DNA of 64,000 nt. Source: JAGOEY01 sp017997515. GTDB taxonomy: Bacteria > Pseudomonadota > Gammaproteobacteria > Burkholderiales > Burkholderiaceae_C. The position numbers and the translations under genes are program-made. Positions 57,534 through 64,000 of the stretch are shown here, piece by piece (the stretch's first letter is position 1; each line of letters opens with the position of its first letter). The stretch lies in NCBI GenBank assembly GCA_026314275.1, contig CP111109.1:868001-932000 (forward strand), in the 5' to 3' direction. Under the pieces are notes generated by a model, which saw only the letters and a program-made list of their open reading frames with translations, was not told the DNA's origin and made no database searches.

Positions 57534-60500
57534 AAAGCGCCCTCGGGGCGGAGTGGCGGGGGTGCCAGGTGGGTGGCAGGGCGGCTGCGTAATTTGTCCA
57601 TCAGCACATACACCACGGGGGTGGTCAGCAGCGTGAGCAACTGGCTGGCAATCAGCCCGCCGATGATGGCCACACCCAGCGGCTGGCGCAGCTCGGCACC
57701 CTGGCCGAAGCCAATGGCCAGCGGCAGCGCACCGAGTGCAGCGGCGAGTGTTGTCATGAGGATGGGGCGGAAGCGCAGCAGGCAGGCCTCACGCACGGCC
57801 TCGGTCGCACTCAGGCCCCGCGTGCGTTCCGCCTCCAGCGCGAAGTCGATGATGAGGATGGCGTTTTTCTTGACGATGCCGATCAACAAAAAGATACCGA
57901 TGAGTGCAATCAGCGAGAAGTCCATACGCAGCGCCAGCAGCGCCAGCAGCGCACCCACACCCGCCGACGGCAGTGTGGTGAGCACGGTCACCGGGTGGAT
58001 CAGGCTTTCGTACAACACCCCCAGCAGGATGTAGATGACGGCCAGCGCCGCCAGGATCAGCCACAGCTGCTGGGACTGCGACTGCTGGAAACTTTTGGCC
58101 GTGCCCCCAAAGCTGCCGCGCACGCTGGTGGGCAGGGCAATGTCGGCCTCGGCCTGCGCCATGATGCGCTGCGCGTCGCCCAGGGTTGCGCCCTCTTCCA
58201 GGTTAAACGACAGGGTGCTGGAGAGTTCGCCATCTTCATGGTCGATGCTGGAGGGCACGGCGCGTTCGGACAAGGTGGCCACGGTGGCCAGCGGCACCAT
58301 GGTGGTGGCACTGGTGCTGAGCGGCTGGCCGGTGGACGCGCCGCGCTGGCCGGGGTTGGCCGAGGTGCCGGTGCTGCCGGACGTGGGCAGGTACAGGTCG
58401 TTCAGCGCCACCGGCCCCTGGGCGAAGCGCGGTGCCCATTCCATCACCACGGCGTACTGGTTCAGCTCGTCAAAAATGGTGGCGACCGAACGCTGGCCAA
58501 ACGCGTTGTACAGCGCGCTGTCCACCGCCGCCGAGCTGATGCCCAGGCGCGAGGCCTTGTCGCGGTCCACCTCGACAAAAGTCTCGACACCGTTGTCGGC
58601 CTGGTCGGTGTCGATGTCGCTGAGCTGCGGCTCTTGCTTCAGGCGTTCGGCCAGTTTGGTGGTCCAGGTGCGCAGCGTGGCTTGGCTGTCGCCTTTGAGG
58701 GTGTACTGGTAGGTGGAGTTGCTGGAGCGCCCGCCCATACGCAAGTCCTGCACCGGGCCCAAGAACACACGCAGCCCGGTGATGCGGTCGAGTTGCGGGC
58801 GCAGGCGGGCCACCACGGCCAGGCTGCCCTCCTTGCGCTCCGCCACGGGTTTGAGGTTGACAAACATGAAGCCACCACCCGCGCGGCTGCCACCCGAGAA
58901 ACCGACCACGGTGTCCACTGCGGGGTCCTTGCGGATGATGTCCACCGCCTCGCGCAATTTGTCGCCCAGCGCCTGCGACGAAATGCTCTGGTCGGCGCGC
59001 AGGCCCGCATTCAGTTGGCCGTTGTCTTGCTGCGGGAAAAAGCCCTTGGGCATGGCTGCGTACAGGTAGACGTTCAGGCCAATCACCGCCAGCAGAATCA
59101 GCACCACCAGCCCCTTGCTGGCCAGCGCCCAGTCCAGGCTGCGGGCATAGGTGCGCAGCACCCAGTCGTAACTGCGGTCGATGCCACGCACCAGCCAGTT
59201 GCGGCGTGGTGCTGGTGCGCCGGGTTCTGGCACAGGCTCAGGCTTGAGCAGCAGCGCACACATCATGGGCGTGGTGGTGAGCGAGATAACGAGTGAGATC
59301 AGCACCGCCACCGACAGCGTGATGGCAAATTCGCGGAACAGCCGACCGACCTGCCCGTCCATAAACAGCAGCGGGATAAACACCGCCACCAGCGACAGGC
59401 TGATGGACAACACGGTGAAGCCCACCTCGCGTGCGCCTTGCAGCGCCGCCTGCATCCGGTCCATGCCGGCCTCGATGTGGCGGCTGGTGTTTTCCAGCAC
59501 CACGATGGCGTCGTCCACCACAAAACCGGTGGCCACCGTCAGCGCCATCAGGCTCAGGTTGTTCAGGCTGAAGCCCAGCAAATACATCACCCCAAACGTG
59601 CCCAGCAGCGACACGATGGTGGCCACCGCCGGGATGATGGTGGCACGCGCCTTGCGCAGGAACAGCCCCACCACCAGCACCACCAAAATGATGGAGACCA
59701 CCAGCGTCAGCTCGATCTCGCGCAGCGACGAGCGGATGGAGTTGGTGCTGTCCGACGCCACCTCCAGCGTGATGTCCTGCGGCAGCTGGGCACGCAGCTC
59801 GGGCAGCATGGCACGTACACCGTCCACCGTGGCGATGATGTTGGCATCGGCCTCGCGCCGGATCAGCACGATGATGGCCGGGTCGCCGTTGAACAGCCCC
59901 AGCGTGCGCCGGTTTTCCACCCCGTCCACCACGTTGGCCACGTCCGTCAGCCGCACCGCCGCGCCGTCGCGCCAGGCAATCACCAGGTCGCGGTACTGCG
60001 CCGCGCTACGGGCCGGAGTGGGGGTGTAAACCTGCAGCCGCCGCCCGTCGCCCTCGATCGCGCCCTTTGGCCGGTTCGCGTTGGCGGCCTGGATGGCGGC
60101 GCGCACGTCTTCGGTGCTGATGCCGTAGCGGTGCAGTGCAAACGGCAGCAGCTCCACCCGCACCGCAGGCAGCGAGCCACCGCCCAGCTCCACATCACCC
60201 ACACCGTCCACCTGCGCCAGCCGCTGGCTGACCACGTTGGACACCGCGTCGTAGATCTGCCCCGGTGTTTTGGTTTTGGACGTGAGCGCCAGGATGATGA
60301 CCGGCGACGACGCCGGGTTGGCTTTGCGGTAGGTCGGGTTGCTGCGCAGGCTGGCCGGCAGGTCGGCCCGCGCCGCGTTGATGGCGGCCTGCACCTCACG
60401 CGCGGCGCTGTCGATGTTGCGCGACAGGTCGAACTGCAGGCTCACCCGGGTTGACCCGCTGGAGCTGCGCGAGGTCATCTCGTTGACCCCGGCGATGGTG

Positions 60501-60714
60501 CCCAGCCGCCGCTCCAGCGGTGTCGCCACACTCGACGCCATGGTGCTGGGGCTGGCCCCGGCCATGCTGGCGGACACGCTGATGGTGGGGTATTCGACCT
60601 GGGGGAGGGGGAGACGGGGAGGACGAAGAACGCGGCTATACCTGCCAGGGCTATGCCTATGGTGAGCAGCACCGTTGCTATCGGGCGCTGTATGAAGGGT
60701 TTGGACAGGTTCAT
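57530..60714 (-). pseudogene. RND efflux permease, MdtC/MuxC-like, interrupted by a 1-bp frameshift
   Basis: Inner-membrane proton-driven exporter of about 1060 residues if restored. The N-terminus MNLSKPFIQRPIATVLLTIG reaches VLPVSP. It resumes in another frame as QVEYPTISVSASMAGASPST and runs on to EGAL. The break lies between two runs of five G (plus strand 60601-60605 and 60607-60611); one more base there restores SPLPQVEYPT, the family sequence. TM4 acidic residues are present in GFVVDDAIVVLENTSRHIEA. Either a real inactivating slip in a homopolymer or a base-call error. The next gene, nodT, overlaps its stop by ATGA. Confidence 0.85.
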
Positions 60715-60742
60715 TTGCTGTCCTCTCTGCGGCGGGCGCAGG

Positions 60743-60822
60743 CCGGGTCTCGGCCCGGCGGCCGACTTACTTTCTCTTGCTTCGCCAAGAGAAAGTGAGT
60801 CGGCCGCCGGGGCGAAACCCGG
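60743..60822. repeat. Long intergenic hairpin (24-bp stem)
   Basis: Arms at 60756-60779 and 60786-60809 pair over 24 positions with one G-T wobble around the loop CTTCGC; a further 5-bp pair (60743-60747 with 60818-60822) closes it. It contains CTTTCTCTTG and CAAGAGAAAG. It fills the 160-bp gap between the two permease genes and could weaken expression of the downstream permease or protect the upstream message. Confidence 0.85.
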
Positions 60823-60874
60823 CCGCCGACCTCAAAACAGCAGCAACGGCTGTACAGCGAAGAGCGCAACCCCG

Positions 60875-63800
60875 TCATACAGACCGCCCAGAAAACCGAC
60901 GCCCCATCCGGTCAAACGCCAAATACACCACAGGCGTCGTAAACAGCGTCAGAACCTGAGAAACCACCAGCCCCCCAAAAATCGCCAACCCCAGTGGCCG
61001 CCGCAGTTCAGCCCCCTCCCCCACACCCAACATCAACGGCACCGCCGCAAACAAAGCAGCCAACGTCGTCATCAAAATCGGCCTGAACCGCAACAGCGCC
61101 GCGCGGTGAATCGCCTCCTGCGGCGACATCCCCTCATTCCGCTCGGCGTCGATGGCGAAGTCGATCATCATGATCGCGTTCTTCTTCACGATGCCGATGA
61201 GCAGAATGATGCCGATGATGCCGATGACCCCCAGGTCGTTGCCGGTGACCATCAGCGCCAGCAGCGCCCCCACCCCGGCCGAGGGCAGCGTGGACAAGAT
61301 CGTCAGCGGGTGCACATAACTCTCGTACAACACCCCCAGCACGATGTAGACACACACCACCGCCGCCAGAATCAGCCACAGCTGGTTGGACAGCGACTTC
61401 TCGTACGCACCCGCTGCGCCCAGGAAGTTCATGGTCACGCCCTTGGGCAAACCGATCTCTTGCGCGGCCACGCGGATGCTGTCGACCGCCCGGCCCAGCG
61501 ACACACCGGGCGCGGTGTCGAAGCCCACCGTGGCCGCCGGGTACTGCGCCACGTGGGTGATCTGCAGCGGGGCGAGTTGCTCGCGGATGGTGGCCATGGC
61601 CGACAGTGGTGTGGGCTGGCCACCGCTGGTGCGCAGGTTCAGGTTGCCCAGTGCGGTGGGTGAGTTGAGCTGCTCGGGCTGCGCCTCCAGGATCACGCGG
61701 TACTGGTTGGTCTCGGTGAAGATGGTGGACACGATGCGCTGGCCAAACGCGCTGTAAAGCGCGTCGTCCACCGCACTGGCCGTGATGGCCAGGCGGGACG
61801 CGGTGTTGCGGTCGATGTCCACAAAGGCCGACAAACCTTCGGCCCCGGCGTCGCTGGTGACGTTGCGCACCTGGGGTGCGCCTTGCAGCTGTTGCATGAG
61901 TTTGCGCACCCACTGGGTCACGGTGGCCGAGTCCACGGCCTCGATCGACAGGCGGTATTCGGTGGGGCCGGTTTCGGCGTCGATGGTCAAATCTTGTGTG
62001 GGCTGCAGGTACAGGCGCACACCGGCCACCTGCTGCACCCGGTCACGCAGGCGCTGCATGCTGGCCTCCTGGTCACCCCGGCCCGGCACCATGTTGATGA
62101 GCATGCGCCCGGTGTGCAGCATGGTGTTGTTGGCTGCGTCCACACCAATCACGGTACTCAAACTTTGCACCTCGGGGTCGGCCAGAATGGCGCGGGCCGC
62201 GGCCTGCTGCAGTTCGGCCATACGGTCAAACGACACGTCCTGCGCGGCCTCGATGCGGGCCTGCAGCTGGCCGGTGTCTTGTGTGGGAAACAGGCCTTTC
62301 GGGATCACGATGTACAGCAGCACGGTGAGCACCATGGTCAGCACGGCCACCACCAACGTGAGGCCCTGGTGGCGCAGCACCCATTGCAGCTGGCCGTCGT
62401 AGCGGTGCACAACGCGGTCGAAGAAGCGCTGCACCGCCGTGCCAAATTTGCCACCTTCTTCGGCTTGCGGCTTCAACCAGCGCGCCGACATCATCGGCAC
62501 CAGCGTGAGTGACACCACCGCAGAAATCAAAATGGTGATGGCCAGCGTGACCGCAAATTCGCGGAACAGACGCCCCACCACGTCACCCATAAACAGCAGC
62601 GGAATCAGCACCGCAATCAGCGACACGGTGAGCGAGATGATGGTGAAACCGATCTGTTTCGCGCCTTTGAGTGCGGCCTGGAACGGTGCCTCCCCCTCTT
62701 CGATGTAGCGCGCGATGTTCTCGATCATCACGATGGCGTCGTCCACCACAAAGCCGGTGGCAATGGTCAGCGCCATCAGGCTCAGGTTGTTCAGGCTGTA
62801 GCCCAGCAAGTACATCGCGCCGCAGGTGCCGATGAGGGAGATGGGCACGGCCAGGCTGGCAATCACCGTGGCGCGCAGGCTGTGCAAAAAGAAAAAGATC
62901 ACCAACACCACCAGCACCACGGCCAGCAGCAGCTCCAGTTGTACATGTTTCACCGACGCGCGGATGCCGGTGGTGCGGTCGGACAAGACCTCGACCTTGA
63001 GCGACGCGGGCAGGCCGGCCTGTAACTCGGGCAGTTGTTGCTGGATGGCATCTACCGTGGCGATCACGTTGGCACCGGGCTGGCGCTGCACGTTCAAGAT
63101 GATGGCTGCGGTGAGTGGAGATTCCTGTGTGCCCGCCCATGCACCGAGCCGGTTGTTCTCCGCCCCCTCCACCACCCGCGCCACGTCGCGCATGCGCACC
63201 GGGGCCTCGTTGCGGTAGGCAATGACCAGGTTCTGGTAGTCCGCCGCTGTCAGCAGCTGGTCATTGGCGTTGATGGTGTAGGCGCGTGTGGGGCCGTCGA
63301 AGCTGCCTTTGGCGCTGTTGGCGTTGGCGCTGCTGATGGCGGTGCGCAGGGTGTCCAGGCCAATGCCGTAGGACGCCAGCGCCTTGGTGTCGGCCTGGAT
63401 ACGCACGGCAGGGCGCTGCCCCCCCGCCAGCGTGACCAGCCCCACACCGTTGACCTGGCTGATCTTCTGCGCCAGCCGCGTGTTGACCAGGTTTTGCACC
63501 TCGGTCAACGGCAGTGTGTCGGACGTGATGGACAGCGACAGGATGGGTGCGTCGGCCGGGTTGACCTTGGCGTAGACGGGGGGTGCGGGCAGGTCGGCCG
63601 GCAGCAGCGAACTGCCCGCGTTGATGGCGGCCTGCACCTCTTGTTCGGCCACGTCGATCTTCAGGCCCAGACCAAACTGCAGCGTGACGATGGACACCCC
63701 TGCCGCGCTGGTGGAGGCCATACGGGTCAGGCCCGACATCTGGCCCAGCTGGCGCTCCAGCGGCGCGGTGACGGTGCGCGCCATCACCTCGGGGCTGGCA

Positions 63801-63964
63801 CCGGGGTACAGCGTTTGCACCTGGATGGTGGGGTAGTCCACCTGCGGCAGCGCAGCCAGCGGCAGGAAGCGAAAGCCCACCAAACCGGCCAGCACGATGG
63901 CCAGCATCAGCAAGCCGGTGGCGACGGGCCGCTCAATAAACGGGCGCGAAGGACTCATGCTCAT
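60875..63964 (-). CDS. RND efflux permease, MdtB/MuxB-like
   Basis: Inner-membrane RND transporter of 1029 residues. RPFIERPVATGLLMLAIVLA opens TM1 and ALPQVDYPTIQVQTLYPGAS is the conserved N-terminal porter start. TM4 has GFVVDDAIVMIENIARYIEE with the proton-relay Asp pair. The C-terminal half repeats the layout (FLGAAGAYEKSLSNQLWLIL; KNAIMMIDFAIDAERNEG). A second, frameshifted permease follows, the paired-permease MdtBC/MuxBC arrangement. The upstream gene ends with an ATGA overlap. Confidence 0.95.
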   Translation of the reverse strand: MSMSPSRPFIERPVATGLLMLAIVLAGLVGFRFLPLAALPQVDYPTIQVQTLYPGASPEVMARTVTAPLERQLGQMSGLTRMASTSAAGVSIVTLQFGLGLKIDVAEQEVQAAINAGSSLLPADLPAPPVYAKVNPADAPILSLSITSDTLPLTEVQNLVNTRLAQKISQVNGVGLVTLAGGQRPAVRIQADTKALASYGIGLDTLRTAISSANANSAKGSFDGPTRAYTINANDQLLTAADYQNLVIAYRNEAPVRMRDVARVVEGAENNRLGAWAGTQESPLTAAIILNVQRQPGANVIATVDAIQQQLPELQAGLPASLKVEVLSDRTTGIRASVKHVQLELLLAVVLVVLVIFFFLHSLRATVIASLAVPISLIGTCGAMYLLGYSLNNLSLMALTIATGFVVDDAIVMIENIARYIEEGEAPFQAALKGAKQIGFTIISLTVSLIAVLIPLLFMGDVVGRLFREFAVTLAITILISAVVSLTLVPMMSARWLKPQAEEGGKFGTAVQRFFDRVVHRYDGQLQWVLRHQGLTLVVAVLTMVLTVLLYIVIPKGLFPTQDTGQLQARIEAAQDVSFDRMAELQQAAARAILADPEVQSLSTVIGVDAANNTMLHTGRMLINMVPGRGDQEASMQRLRDRVQQVAGVRLYLQPTQDLTIDAETGPTEYRLSIEAVDSATVTQWVRKLMQQLQGAPQVRNVTSDAGAEGLSAFVDIDRNTASRLAITASAVDDALYSAFGQRIVSTIFTETNQYRVILEAQPEQLNSPTALGNLNLRTSGGQPTPLSAMATIREQLAPLQITHVAQYPAATVGFDTAPGVSLGRAVDSIRVAAQEIGLPKGVTMNFLGAAGAYEKSLSNQLWLILAAVVCVYIVLGVLYESYVHPLTILSTLPSAGVGALLALMVTGNDLGVIGIIGIILLIGIVKKNAIMMIDFAIDAERNEGMSPQEAIHRAALLRFRPILMTTLAALFAAVPLMLGVGEGAELRRPLGLAIFGGLVVSQVLTLFTTPVVYLAFDRMGRRFSGRSV

Positions 63965-64000
63965 GGGTTTTGCGCAGGGCGACGCCCTTCACGGCGGGGG
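63961..64000 (-). CDS. 3' end of the preceding gene, probably the RND membrane-fusion protein
   Basis: Twelve C-terminal codons (PRREGRRPAQNP) end in a TGA that overlaps the permease ATG by 4 bp. Position before mdtB-like suggests MdtA/MuxA; the sequence itself is too short to prove it. Confidence 0.45.
   Translation of the reverse strand, partial: PRREGRRPAQNP

Noticed and set aside
60595..60615. G-run frameshift in the RND permease as a phase-variation tract
   Set aside because: Runs of only five G are short for a slippage switch, so a plain frameshift or base-call error is more likely; kept as a finding only for checking.

Overview
The window is GC-rich, densely coded chromosomal DNA. 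Gene content and two short repeat families suggest a beta-proteobacterium of the order Burkholderiales, most likely Comamonadaceae (Rhodoferax/Polaromonas/Acidovorax-like). The supporting traits are Bug/TctC solute-binding proteins, a NirK with quinol NO reductase, NnrS, and intergenic repeats of the 'AATAGCTGCTTGCGC' type. This placement is inference from style, not from a marker gene.

Layout. (1) 1-7.6 kb: sugar-acid catabolism. A TRAP solute-binding protein runs off the left edge and is divergent from a LacI regulator; two 16-bp LacI-type palindromes lie between them. Next comes a minus-strand operon of D-glucarate dehydratase, two Gfo/Idh/MocA oxidoreductases and a Bug solute-binding protein. 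It is divergent from a second LacI regulator, with two near-identical operators between. (2) 7.7-13.7 kb: an MFS exporter and aldo/keto reductase pair divergent from a LysR regulator, a FUSC membrane protein, and a decayed FMN reductase. (3) 13.7-23.1 kb: a nitric-oxide and nitrite island. It holds OmpW, a truncated globin, NnrS, SirB2 and the operon nirK-ytfE-norB (quinol type), divergent from norR. The nirK promoter is a clear sigma-54 site preceded by three NorR boxes. (4) 24.0-49.6 kb: a 25-kb minus-strand capsule/exopolysaccharide cluster. In order of transcription it is rfaH, an ops element, wza, wzb, wzc, manC, gmd, fcl, a toxin-antitoxin pair, wzx, wzy, a frameshifted glycosyltransferase, a second glycosyltransferase, a WcaF-like acyltransferase, an SGNH protein, a second toxin-antitoxin pair, ugd, a WcaI-like glycosyltransferase, vanZ, wcaJ and yjbH. 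The sugar genes point to a polymer with fucose and glucuronic acid (colanic-acid-like). (5) 50-56 kb: mutS, an MNT/HEPN toxin-antitoxin pair, an Anbu proteasome-like peptidase, an alpha/beta hydrolase and uppP. (6) 56-64 kb: an MdtABC/MuxABC-type RND efflux operon with a NodT outer-membrane factor; one of its permeases is frameshifted.

The most unusual signals are these: five tandem copies of an 8-bp unit inside the SGNH gene, which look like a phase-variation switch; about thirty copies of a palindromic repeat seen only inside the polysaccharide cluster, two of them read through in frame inside enzyme genes; another repeat family that seems to encode part of a NodT signal region and a piece of MutS; an AT-rich island whose edges fall inside wzx and a glycosyltransferase; and the NorR/sigma-54 wiring of a three-domain NirK.

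No rRNA, tRNA, CRISPR array or complete insertion sequence was seen.
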